Position numbers and translations under genes: made by a program
Notes under the pieces: generated by a model
Told to the model about the DNA's origin: nothing
Databases searched by the model: none
What the model saw: only the letters and a program-made list of their open reading frames with translations
NCBI RefSeq assembly: GCF_016746095.1
Contig: NZ_JAERTY010000009.1
Location: 339,940 to 403,939, forward strand
Length of the DNA: 64,000 nucleotides
Direction of reading: 5' to 3'
Source: Sphingobacterium faecale
GTDB lineage: Bacteria > Bacteroidota > Bacteroidia > Sphingobacteriales > Sphingobacteriaceae
Shown: in pieces, positions 53,268-61,671 of the stretch
Layout of the letters: the number at the start of each line of letters is the position of its first letter
Position numbering within the stretch: position 1 is the first letter of the stretch

Positions 53268-54677
53268 ATGGAAGAGGAATTTGAGTTTGGATCGCCGGAG
53301 GAGCAAAAGGAATCTGTAAATCGTTACGAAGAAATGATTCGGAATGACGATCAATATTTCTTTGACTCAGCTGCTTTTGATAGTATTATAGACTATTACA
53401 CTGAGAAGAATGACCCATTGAAGGCTCTACAGGTTATAGAGTTCGCAAGTAATCAGCATCCTTTTGAGACCTCATTTATCTTAAAAAAAGCCCAGCTTTT
53501 GGCTTCGGTGCAGCAATATGAAAAGGCACTAGAAGCACTTCTCAAAGCAGAGTTACTCGAGCCCTCTGATGGAGACATTCAGCTCGTGAGAGGATCTATT
53601 TTGGCTTCAACAGGCAAATATCATGAAGCTGAACAAGCTATGTTCAACGCTTTAAATAATGTCGAAAACAAAGAAGATGTATATTATCAGCTTGCAGGAC
53701 TATATCAAATACAAGGAGCCTATGAAAAAGCTGTTCATTACCTCAAAAAGACACTCGAAGTTAATCTAGAGAATCCTGACGCACTGTACGAACTCGCATT
53801 TTGCTATGATATCCTTGATAGACAAGATGAAAGTATCATGTTCTATAACCAATTCATAGATAGAGATCCTTATTCATTCATTGCATGGTATAACCTAGGC
53901 AATGCCTATCACAAGATGTCTAGATTTGAAGAGGCCATCGATGCATACGACTATTCTATTTTGATAAAGGAAAACTTCGCTTCGGCTTATTTTAACAAAG
54001 GCAACGCACTAGTTAATCTAGACAAATACTCGGAAGCAATCTTGGTATACAAACAGACTTTTGAGTATGAACCACCCAACGCCGACACCTATTGTGCAAT
54101 AGGAGAATGTTATGAAAAATTAGAACAAATGGATACGGCAAGGGACTACTATAAAAAAGCGGTAAAACTTGACAGTAATCTATCCGATGCTTGGTTTGGC
54201 ATAGGTGTTACTTTAGATTTTGAAGAACGTTATTTCGAATCCTTACATTTCTATAAAAAAGCTTTAGAACTCGAAGACGATAATCCCGATTATTGGTTCG
54301 CTATAGCTGATGCGAGGTATAAACTTGGACAAGTCGAAGAGTCTGAAAAAGCATATGCTAGGGTAGTAGAACTAAATCCGACGGATATTGATGCTTGGCT
54401 TGATTTTTCATCCATTTATTTTGAGCAAAAGAAATTCGTAGAGGCCATTGAGACGATGTCAGAAGCAATAAAGTGTAATCCAGATACAGCCGAGCTCTAT
54501 TACAGACTTGTAGCTTATCTATTTGCAAATGGTCAATATAATGAAGCATTAAACTTCTTAGAACTTGCATTGGCTTTCGGTCCAGAAAAACACAACATCC
54601 TATTTGACTATTTACCCCAATTACAGGGAAATCAAATCATTTCAGAAATAATCAAAAAATATACGTCCAACTCATGA
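53268..54677 (+). CDS. Cytoplasmic tetratricopeptide-repeat protein
   Basis: 469 aa from the ATG at 53268 (MEEEFEFGSPEEQKESVNRY). Upstream codons from a GTG are not supported. It has about twelve TPR units such as AYEKAVHYLKKTLEVNLENP and AWYNLGNAYHKMSRFEEAID, and no signal peptide. It overlaps aroE by 4 nt, so the pair is coupled. The partner protein is unknown. TPR proteins of this kind are common next to aroE and gldD in Bacteroidetes genomes (general impression, not a search result). Confidence 0.9.
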   Translation: MEEEFEFGSPEEQKESVNRYEEMIRNDDQYFFDSAAFDSIIDYYTEKNDPLKALQVIEFASNQHPFETSFILKKAQLLASVQQYEKALEALLKAELLEPSDGDIQLVRGSILASTGKYHEAEQAMFNALNNVENKEDVYYQLAGLYQIQGAYEKAVHYLKKTLEVNLENPDALYELAFCYDILDRQDESIMFYNQFIDRDPYSFIAWYNLGNAYHKMSRFEEAIDAYDYSILIKENFASAYFNKGNALVNLDKYSEAILVYKQTFEYEPPNADTYCAIGECYEKLEQMDTARDYYKKAVKLDSNLSDAWFGIGVTLDFEERYFESLHFYKKALELEDDNPDYWFAIADARYKLGQVEESEKAYARVVELNPTDIDAWLDFSSIYFEQKKFVEAIETMSEAIKCNPDTAELYYRLVAYLFANGQYNEALNFLELALAFGPEKHNILFDYLPQLQGNQIISEIIKKYTSNS

Positions 54678-55423
54678 TAAAATTAGGGTTAATTGGGTTT
54701 CCTTTAAGCCATTCATTCTCCAAAAATTACTATTTAACTAAATTTGAAACAGAGAATATCACGGACGTAAACTACGATTTATATGCCATCGAAGATATCC
54801 ACATGTTTCCGAGCTTATTTTTAAACGACGAAAAATTTAAAGGCTTTAATGTAACAATTCCTTATAAGCAATCCGTAATAGGCTTTCTTGATGAACTATC
54901 TATTGAAGCTAAAGAAATTGGCGCGGTAAACTGTATAACTGTACAACGTGAAGATAAAGAAATCCATTTAAAAGGCTACAACACCGATGCTTTTGGCTTC
55001 GAAAAGTCTTTGACACCTCTTCTTAAAAAAGATCACAAACGAGCACTTATCCTTGGAAACGGAGGGGCTGCTAAAGCGGTTTTATACACCTGCAATAAAT
55101 TGGGAATCCCTTATTCAATTGTGAGCAGAACCGCTTTCAGCGGAGACCTCACCTACAAAGACCTCAATAAAGAAATAATTGACAACCACACCATAATCGT
55201 TAACTGCTCTCCTGTAGGGACGTCTCCTACGGTAGATCAATGCCCAGAAATCCCATATGATTATATAACAAACAAGCACCTGCTCTACGATCTAATATAT
55301 AACCCCCAAGAAACGCTATTCCTGAAAAAAGGAAAATCTAAAAGCGCAACCATAAAAAATGGCTATGAGATGCTCCTTCTACAAGCGGATAAAAACTGGG
55401 AAATCTGGAAAGAGAATTTCTAA
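54674..55423 (+). CDS. aroE: Shikimate dehydrogenase
   Basis: 249 aa. It reduces 3-dehydroshikimate with NADPH in the aromatic amino-acid pathway. The start MIKLGLIGFPLSHSFSKNYY carries the shikimate-binding SHS motif, and FKGFNVTIPYKQSV (55-68) holds the conserved Asn and catalytic Lys. The cofactor loop is LILGNGGAAKAVLY, with NTDAFGF just before it. It is slightly shorter than E. coli AroE. It overlaps the TPR gene by 4 nt and gldD by one base. Confidence 0.95.
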   Translation: MIKLGLIGFPLSHSFSKNYYLTKFETENITDVNYDLYAIEDIHMFPSLFLNDEKFKGFNVTIPYKQSVIGFLDELSIEAKEIGAVNCITVQREDKEIHLKGYNTDAFGFEKSLTPLLKKDHKRALILGNGGAAKAVLYTCNKLGIPYSIVSRTAFSGDLTYKDLNKEIIDNHTIIVNCSPVGTSPTVDQCPEIPYDYITNKHLLYDLIYNPQETLFLKKGKSKSATIKNGYEMLLLQADKNWEIWKENF

Positions 55424-56001
55424 TGAGACGCAACCTTCTAATCCTAATCTTACTTGTCATAAATGTAACCGCATGTACGAACCAAGATTATAGTCCGAAA
55501 CCAAGAGGCTTTCATCGCATTTTGTTCCCAGAAAAAAGGTATATACAAACCGAAACAGGCTGTCCTTTCCGTTTTGAAATCCCTAATTACAGCCAACTTC
55601 AAACAGACAAAAGCAACAATGCTGAACCTTGTTGGAAAAACTTGGATTTTCCCCAATTCAATGCTAGATTACATATCAGTTATTTCAAAATAGGCTTGAA
55701 TTCGACCTTAGAACAGCTCAGAGAAGACGCCCGAACATTCGCATTTAAACATACTGCCATAGCAAGCTCCATCACCCAAAAAGAGATCCGACAGCCAGAA
55801 AACAATGTATACGGTCTGGAATATCACATACAAGGCAATACTGCATCAAACTATCAATTCTTCCTATCCGACAACTCTAAACACTATCTACGTGGGGCAC
55901 TATACTTCAACGAGAAGCCTCATTTGGACTCTATACAACCCGTTTTAGACTTCATAGAAAAAGATATTTCACACCTAATTATGACGACAAAGTGGTTTTA
56001 A
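55423..56001 (+). CDS. gldD: Gliding-motility lipoprotein GldD
   Basis: 192 aa with a lipoprotein signal peptide (lipobox NVTAC, lipid-attached Cys18). The conserved block after it is YSPKPRGFHRILFPEKRYI, and NNVYGLEYHIQGNTASNYQF lies near the middle. GldD belongs to the set of Gld lipoproteins found in gliding Bacteroidetes but also in non-gliding relatives, where it may serve the type IX secretion system. No other gld gene is in the window. The start overlaps the aroE stop by one base. Confidence 0.88.
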   Translation: MRRNLLILILLVINVTACTNQDYSPKPRGFHRILFPEKRYIQTETGCPFRFEIPNYSQLQTDKSNNAEPCWKNLDFPQFNARLHISYFKIGLNSTLEQLREDARTFAFKHTAIASSITQKEIRQPENNVYGLEYHIQGNTASNYQFFLSDNSKHYLRGALYFNEKPHLDSIQPVLDFIEKDISHLIMTTKWF

Positions 56002-56058
56002 AATGTTTTTGTCCAGAGACATTCGTGAATTATACTCTTTTTTGGCTAAGTTTGAAAT

Positions 56059-56700
56059 ATGATCACAGTAGAAACTCTCACGTTTAATCCATATCAAGAG
56101 AATACGTATCTTCTCTATGATGATAAAAAAAACTGTATAATAATTGATCCTGGCATGCATGATTACCAAGAGGAACAGGCATTGAAATCATTTATAGAAA
56201 CGAACGACTTAAGACCGCAAATCCTATTGAACACGCATTGTCATATTGATCATGTTTTAGGTAATCATTTTGTTCATGAAATATGGGGACTTAAACCATT
56301 ATTCCATGAAGGTGAAATACCTGTATTAATTGCGGTCCAAAACTATGCCCCACAAATGGGATTTCGATACGAACCTTCACCAATTCCCGAGAGCTTTTTG
56401 GTAGACAGACAGCAAATTGAACTTGGAGAAATCACACTTAAGTGCATACTTGCCCCAGGACACTCTCCGGCTCATCTCTGCTTCTACTCTCCACAACAAG
56501 ATTTCTTAATAGGTGGGGACGTACTGTTTAGAAATAGTATAGGCCGTACTGATCTACCTGGAGGAAATCATGATGTATTGCTCAACTCTATAAAAAACAG
56601 GATATATACCTTACCAGAAAATACAACCGTTTATCCAGGACATGGACCTAGCACGACTATCGCTTTTGAAAAAGAAACCAACCCCTTTATACGTGAATGA
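56059..56700 (+). CDS. Metallo-beta-lactamase-fold hydrolase (glyoxalase II-like)
   Basis: 213 aa. The metal motif is THCHIDH (His60, His62, Asp64, His65 in LLNTHCHIDHVLGN), with APGHSPAHLCFYS and the GGDVLFRNSIGRTD block carrying the bridging Asp. The closing PGHGPSTT is typical of the glyoxalase II-like branch. It is cytoplasmic and probably hydrolyses a thioester. The substrate is not known. The next gene overlaps it by 4 nt. Confidence 0.92.
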   Translation: MITVETLTFNPYQENTYLLYDDKKNCIIIDPGMHDYQEEQALKSFIETNDLRPQILLNTHCHIDHVLGNHFVHEIWGLKPLFHEGEIPVLIAVQNYAPQMGFRYEPSPIPESFLVDRQQIELGEITLKCILAPGHSPAHLCFYSPQQDFLIGGDVLFRNSIGRTDLPGGNHDVLLNSIKNRIYTLPENTTVYPGHGPSTTIAFEKETNPFIRE

Positions 56701-57947
56701 TAAAAATGAGAATACCGCTACTATTTGCCTGCAGATATCTCTTTTCGAAGAAGTCCGTCAATGCGATAAATATTATCTCAATAATAAGTATCGTAGGGGT
56801 ATTCGTTAGTACTGCCGCTCTTGTAATTGTTCTTTCCTTTTACAACGGCATGGAAAAATTTATCTTATCTATGTACAGTAGCTCTACGCCTGATTTACGC
56901 ATAGAACCAAAACGAGGAAAGACTTTCTCAGGTAAAACAACCGTATTCAAAGACATAGAATCTTCTCCCGATATCAAAAATTATGTTGAACTACTTGAAG
57001 ACAAAATTCTCATACAATACGATCATCAACAATTTGTTGGACAGTTAAAAGGTGTCCCCCCCTCTACTCTAGATCTCCAAAACGAACAAGAAATCTTACA
57101 TTCTGGTAAATTTTCTATAGAATCGAACTCAACTAGCTATGCGCTAATCGGCGCTCAGATTCAATCCAACTTACAAATCCCCCTAACGGGATTTTATAAT
57201 CAGATTGAACTATATTTCCCAAGAAAAGCAGCCTCAGTGAACAATTTAAATCCTTTAGAAGACTTTAATATCAGAAACATTGCAGTAAATGGAGTATTGT
57301 CCTATCAACCAGAGTTCGATAACATTGTCTTAGTACCTATGGACTTCGCCAGAGATATTTTAGGAGAACCGGAACAAATATCCGGCATTGAAATCTATTT
57401 AAATGACATAGATAAAACCACAAAAATTCAAAAGGATCTTGAACACAAATTACGTCATGATTTTCTAATAAAAAATAGAGAACAACAAAATCCTACATTA
57501 TACAAAACGGTTAAATCTGAAAAATGGATTGTCTTCTTCATCTTGACATTTATTGGTATCATCGCCATATTCAACATTATTGCATCACTCACTATGCTGG
57601 TTATTGACAAAAAAGAAGACATGAAAATCCTTCAGCATCTCGGAGCAAAAAAGTCTATGGTTGAGCGTATCTTCTTTTTAGAAGGGGTTTTGATTGCTCT
57701 TATCGGAAGCATATTAGGCATCATTATTGGTTATATCTTTTGCAAGCTACAGCAAAGCTTCGGATTTATCCGTACAGGAGAAATGGAAGGATCTTTGATA
57801 GATATTTACCCTATCGATATCAGGCTACAAGATTTTTTGGTGGTATTTATGACAGTTTTTATTCTCTCAACATGTGTTTCTTATTTCGCATCCAAACTAA
57901 GCGTTAAGGAGATAGGACGTATTACTGATATCAAAAATGCCGAATAA
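56697..57947 (+). CDS. LolE/FtsX-type ABC transporter permease
   Basis: 416 aa. Four-helix MacB/LolE topology: helix at about 20-45, a large periplasmic domain (about 50-265), then three helices (near 275-300, 325-350 and 375-400). The C-terminal block ASLTMLVIDKKEDMKILQHL and GAKKSMVERIFFLEG is typical of lipoprotein-releasing permeases. The ATP-binding partner is not in the window. It may extract lipoproteins for transport to the outer membrane. Confidence 0.88.
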   Translation: MIKMRIPLLFACRYLFSKKSVNAINIISIISIVGVFVSTAALVIVLSFYNGMEKFILSMYSSSTPDLRIEPKRGKTFSGKTTVFKDIESSPDIKNYVELLEDKILIQYDHQQFVGQLKGVPPSTLDLQNEQEILHSGKFSIESNSTSYALIGAQIQSNLQIPLTGFYNQIELYFPRKAASVNNLNPLEDFNIRNIAVNGVLSYQPEFDNIVLVPMDFARDILGEPEQISGIEIYLNDIDKTTKIQKDLEHKLRHDFLIKNREQQNPTLYKTVKSEKWIVFFILTFIGIIAIFNIIASLTMLVIDKKEDMKILQHLGAKKSMVERIFFLEGVLIALIGSILGIIIGYIFCKLQQSFGFIRTGEMEGSLIDIYPIDIRLQDFLVVFMTVFILSTCVSYFASKLSVKEIGRITDIKNAE

Positions 57948-57948
57948 T

Positions 57949-58596
57949 CTAATATTTTAAATTTTTCCTGCTAAAGTCTCCTCGTTGTATCTGATTAATA
58001 AGTTGGGCCCAACCAAATGGATTTAAAAGTGGATTTGCATATCTTTGATTGATATTCTTATTCGTCATATTAATATGTCGCTGAGTTGAATTAAAATTCT
58101 GTATCTCATCAGCATTTCTAGGCACAATACGTGCTAGGGCTGCCATAGCTTCTGGACTCAGATTACTACGGGCTGATGCAACAGGGTCATACCCTTCTTT
58201 CATACCCATAAAATCCGCTAAATAATCTTCATAACTAGCCCAAGGGAAAGGGGTCACAGCAGGTAATTCTATTACCAGACTACGCATCTGTATATGTGCA
58301 GTAAATTTGTCATCAGGTACTGTTGGAATAACGTAAGTCAAAGGATCATACCCTACACTTGAAAACTGTATGGTATCACCGCTATGCGCTACAAACGAGA
58401 AATAGCCATCGTTATTAGAAATAAACGTCTGATTATTAAAGGATGTATTCTTAATAGTAACATAAGCAACTGGGAGCTCTGATCCAATTGAAGAAATCAA
58501 TCCGCTGAATTGCAATATACTCTTACTTTGTGTATATCCTAATTGTATACTACAAGCAAAACATAAAACTAATAGATATCTTATATACTGTTGCAT
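57949..58596 (-). CDS. Exported protein with carboxypeptidase-regulatory-like domain
   Basis: 215 aa from the ATG at 58596 (MQQYIRYLLVLCFACSIQLG), where the signal peptide begins. The eight codons upstream add nothing. The Ig-like domain is at about 27-115 (FSGLISSIGSELPVAYVTIK, SNDGYFSFVAHSGDTIQFSS, VGYDPL). A basic tail follows without barrel strands. It is likely a periplasmic or outer-membrane-associated protein. It ends one base from the ABC permease stop (convergent). Confidence 0.8.
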   Translation of the reverse strand: MQQYIRYLLVLCFACSIQLGYTQSKSILQFSGLISSIGSELPVAYVTIKNTSFNNQTFISNNDGYFSFVAHSGDTIQFSSVGYDPLTYVIPTVPDDKFTAHIQMRSLVIELPAVTPFPWASYEDYLADFMGMKEGYDPVASARSNLSPEAMAALARIVPRNADEIQNFNSTQRHINMTNKNINQRYANPLLNPFGWAQLINQIQRGDFSRKNLKY

Positions 58597-58601
58597 TCTA
58601 A

Positions 58602-58609
58602 CAAAAATA
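58602..58609 (-). promoter_or_regulatory. -7 box directly upstream of the exported-protein gene
   Basis: TATTTTTG on the minus strand, 5 nt before the ATG at 58594-58596. The -33 element is not obvious. If used, the transcript is leaderless or nearly so. Confidence 0.35.
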
Positions 58610-58664
58610 GTTAAACACAAAATGGCTTCTTGTTAAAAATGTGTTAAGTATAAAAATAATTTCG

Positions 58665-58940
58665 CTATAATTGGCTGGGTGTTGTTGCGTTAGGATCATC
58701 CATATCTGTGATATTTATTGCCTCTACAGCAACAATCTCAGGTACTGCTTTTTTAACCGCTTGTTCTAATCCTGCTTTAAACGTCATGATACTCATAGAA
58801 CAACTTGCACAAGCTCCCAACAGCCTCAATCGAACGATATTATCGCTGGTAATTTCCTCAATACTAACATTTCCTCCATCTGTTTCAAGATAGGGCCTCA
58901 ATGTGTCCAATGCTTGTTCGACTCTTTCTCTTAAGGTCAT
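58665..58940 (-). CDS. NifU-like C-terminal domain Fe-S scaffold protein
   Basis: 91 aa. NifU C-terminal fold with the cluster-binding CxxC pair Cys44 and Cys47 (LLGACASCSMSIMTFKAGLE). LRPYLETDGGNVSIEEI (14-30) is the family start. It should hand 4Fe-4S clusters to apoproteins, a useful function next to a genome with complex I. It stands alone on the minus strand, divergent from bamD. Confidence 0.93.
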   Translation of the reverse strand: MTLRERVEQALDTLRPYLETDGGNVSIEEITSDNIVRLRLLGACASCSMSIMTFKAGLEQAVKKAVPEIVAVEAINITDMDDPNATTPSQL

Positions 58941-59120
58941 TTTATAAATACTTTCTTTCCTATGGAGTAAAGATAAACAAATATTTGCTTATTGTGAAAT
59001 CCTCAATTGTTTTATAGCAAGATCGTGACAGCCTATACAACAAGGGTTAAAGTTTGTTAAAGGCACTTAGCGATTCCACTAACTCAATTAAAATCAATTA
59101 AATTGCACACCGAAATTTAA

Positions 59121-59151
59121 TTGAATATTATCTTTAATTGACGTATCTTTG
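59121..59151 (+). promoter_or_regulatory. bamD promoter
   Basis: TTG (59121-59123), 20-bp spacer, TATCTTTG (59144-59151): a full match to TTG-N20-TAnnTTTG. Only 4 nt (TACA) separate it from the bamD ATG at 59156, so the mRNA should be leaderless. Confidence 0.7.
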
Positions 59152-59155
59152 TACA

Positions 59156-60076
59156 ATGTTTTTAAATAGACGCACAGGAGTTATAATTGCCTTTTTATTG
59201 GCCACATATTTTTTCACCGGTTGTAAAAGTAAGTTCGAAAAACTGAAAAGCAGCAATAATATAGCCATGAAATATCAGGAGGCTGTAAAATTTTATGAAA
59301 AGGGCAAATACTCAAAAGCTTTAATTCTATTTGATGACTTAGCGGAAAAGTACCGTGGCCGTGCAGAAGCTGAGGATCTTTTCTATCTTCGTGCTAACGC
59401 AACTTATCGCCTTAAGGACTATACATCCGCTCGGTATCATTTCAAAAGTTTTGCTACTATCTATCCTAGTAGTTCACGAGCTGAAGAGTGTAGATATATG
59501 GCAGCATATTGTTACTATATCGAATCCCCTAGGTCTAATTTAGACCAAGAAAACACCCGTAAAGCAATCGATGAGTTACAGCTTTTTGTAAACTACTATC
59601 CAGAATCGGATCGCGCAAAAGAAGCTGGAGAGCTTATTCAGAACCTCAGAGAGAAACTAGAGAAGAAAGCGTTTGACAATGCTAAACTTTACTATAACAT
59701 GGGGTTGTCGGATGACTATCGTGCAGCGGTAATTGCACTAGAAAATGTTTTGAAAGATTATCCTGACACACGTTTTGCTGAGGAAATCGAATATTTGATT
59801 GTAAAAGCGCAATATCTATTTGCAGATAACAGTTATCCGAATAGACAAGAGAAGCGCTTTAATGATGCCATTGATTATTACGAAACATTTGTAGAACACT
59901 ATCCAACAAGTAAGTATAGGGGAGAATTAGACGGTTTAAAGTCTAGTGCTGATAAAAAAATTGTCTTTGCTATTCGTAAAATGAACGAGATCAATAAACA
60001 AATAGAAGATCAAAACAAAGAACTTGGAATAATAGAGGTAAACAAAGAAGCTAACGCTAGGGAAGTTAAGAAATAG
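59156..60076 (+). CDS. bamD: Outer-membrane assembly lipoprotein BamD
   Basis: 306 aa from the ATG at 59156. The TTG six codons upstream lies in the -7 region and is rejected. Lipobox FFTGC with lipid-attached Cys23 (MFLNRRTGVIIAFLLATYFF leads into it). TPR helices follow: AVKFYEKGKYSKALILFDDL and SSRAEECRYMAAYCYY. It serves the BAM complex that inserts beta-barrels, such as the 936-aa protein in this window. rpoZ follows after 25 nt. Confidence 0.93.
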   Translation: MFLNRRTGVIIAFLLATYFFTGCKSKFEKLKSSNNIAMKYQEAVKFYEKGKYSKALILFDDLAEKYRGRAEAEDLFYLRANATYRLKDYTSARYHFKSFATIYPSSSRAEECRYMAAYCYYIESPRSNLDQENTRKAIDELQLFVNYYPESDRAKEAGELIQNLREKLEKKAFDNAKLYYNMGLSDDYRAAVIALENVLKDYPDTRFAEEIEYLIVKAQYLFADNSYPNRQEKRFNDAIDYYETFVEHYPTSKYRGELDGLKSSADKKIVFAIRKMNEINKQIEDQNKELGIIEVNKEANAREVKK

Positions 60077-60101
60077 AATATTTACATATATACCAACAAA
60101 T

Positions 60102-60431
60102 ATGAGTCAAGCAAAAAACAGCGCTGTTCCAAACTCTACTATCACCAGAGATTTAAGAGAATTGGATAAAGCTACCGACAATCTGTACGAATCTATAGTT
60201 GTAATTAGCAAAAGAGCGAACCAAATTGGTGTAGAGATAAAGGAGGAGTTGAATTCCAAATTGGCAGAATTTGCTAGTAATAATGATAATTTGGAAGAGG
60301 TTTTTGAAAATCGGGAGCAAATAGAGATTTCCAAGCATTATGAACGTATGCCAAAAGCAACTCTTGTTGCAATTGATGAATTTCTAAACGACAAAGTTTA
60401 TTTTAGAAATCCTTCAAAAGAGCAAGATTAA
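60102..60431 (+). CDS. rpoZ: RNA polymerase omega subunit
   Basis: 109 aa. The omega/RpoZ fold is apparent in DKATDNLYESIVVISKRANQ and in ERMPKATLVAIDEFLNDKVY, with the usual helical middle. It aids assembly of RNA polymerase. It sits between bamD and coaBC in a single run (25 and 13 nt gaps). The rpoZ-coaBC pairing is widespread in bacteria. Confidence 0.92.
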   Translation: MSQAKNSAVPNSTITRDLRELDKATDNLYESIVVISKRANQIGVEIKEELNSKLAEFASNNDNLEEVFENREQIEISKHYERMPKATLVAIDEFLNDKVYFRNPSKEQD

Positions 60432-60444
60432 TCGTATTGAAAAA

Positions 60445-61665
60445 ATGTCTTCTCTAAAAGACAAAAATATAGTACTTGGTGTATGCGGCAGTATAGCCGC
60501 ATACAAAATTGCCTATTTATTACGGTTACTAATCAAAGAGGAGGCCAATGTTCAAGTCTTAATGACTAAAGAGGCAACTCAATTTATCACTCCCCTAACA
60601 CTATCTACGCTTTCAAAAAAACCTGTACTCGTCGAGTATTACGACAAAAACACAGGTTCATGGAATAATCATGTACAATTGGGCCTAGATGCTGACCTAA
60701 TGATTATTGCCCCAGCCTCGGCCAATACAATAGCAAAATTTGCAAACGGAATTTGTGACAATCTGTTAACAGCAACATACCTTTCTTCTAAATGCCCTGT
60801 CTATTTAGCACCAGCAATGGATTTAGACATGTGGAAACATCCAGCAACGCAATTCAATATCTCACTCATTCAGTCCTATGGGAATATTATAATTCCTCCA
60901 AGAAATGGAGAGCTTGCTAGCGGATTGGTCGGTGAAGGCCGTCTAGCTGAACCCGAAGAAATCATACAATTCTTGCTTTCGAATTTAGAAGATAATTTGC
61001 CTTTAAAAGGAAAAACGGCATTAGTAACAGCAGGGCCAACTTATGAGTCAATAGACCCCGTTCGCTTTATCGGAAATCACTCATCAGGAAAAATGGGTTA
61101 TGCTCTAGCTATTCGTCTGAAGGAACTCGGAGCAAAAGTAACGCTTATATCCGGACCTACAGCACTACCGGCGCCTACAGGAATTAAAACTATTAATATA
61201 CAATCCGCTCAACAAATGCTTGAAGCAAGTAGCTCAGAATTTGTAACAGCAGATATAATTGTCATGAGCGCCGCTGTTGCAGACTATACTCCCATAGACA
61301 TTGCGCATCAAAAAATAAAGAAAAAAGAAGAAGAATTCTCAATTCAACTCAAGAAAACAACAGATATCCTCGCTTTCTTAGGTGAACATAAACAGCCCCA
61401 GCAAACTTTAGTCGGCTTCGCTTTAGAGACAAACAATGAACTAGAACATGCAAAAGAAAAGCTAGAACGTAAAAACCTAGATTTTATTGTTCTAAATTCC
61501 TTGGTAGACAAAGGGGCTGGATTTGGAACTGACACAAATAAAGTCACAATTGTTTCCAAAACAGGAGAAATAGAAGAGTTTAAGCTAAAGAGTAAAGTTG
61601 AAGTAGCTAATGATATATGCGAACTAATACTTCAGCATCAAAATAAGGCGTATTCAACTCTTTGA
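60445..61665 (+). CDS. coaBC: Bifunctional phosphopantothenoylcysteine synthetase/decarboxylase
   Basis: 406 aa. It makes phosphopantetheine for coenzyme A. The N-terminal CoaC flavoprotein domain (1-185) has CGSIAAYKIAYLLR and LAPAMDLDMWKHPAT, where the catalytic His normally sits in WNNHVQLG. The C-terminal CoaB domain (from about 190) has ALVTAGPTYESIDPVRFIGN followed by HSSGKMGYALA. Length and order are normal. It is convergent with the RNA methyltransferase gene, 6 nt apart. Confidence 0.95.
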   Translation: MSSLKDKNIVLGVCGSIAAYKIAYLLRLLIKEEANVQVLMTKEATQFITPLTLSTLSKKPVLVEYYDKNTGSWNNHVQLGLDADLMIIAPASANTIAKFANGICDNLLTATYLSSKCPVYLAPAMDLDMWKHPATQFNISLIQSYGNIIIPPRNGELASGLVGEGRLAEPEEIIQFLLSNLEDNLPLKGKTALVTAGPTYESIDPVRFIGNHSSGKMGYALAIRLKELGAKVTLISGPTALPAPTGIKTINIQSAQQMLEASSSEFVTADIIVMSAAVADYTPIDIAHQKIKKKEEEFSIQLKKTTDILAFLGEHKQPQQTLVGFALETNNELEHAKEKLERKNLDFIVLNSLVDKGAGFGTDTNKVTIVSKTGEIEEFKLKSKVEVANDICELILQHQNKAYSTL

Positions 61666-61671
61666 GATATA

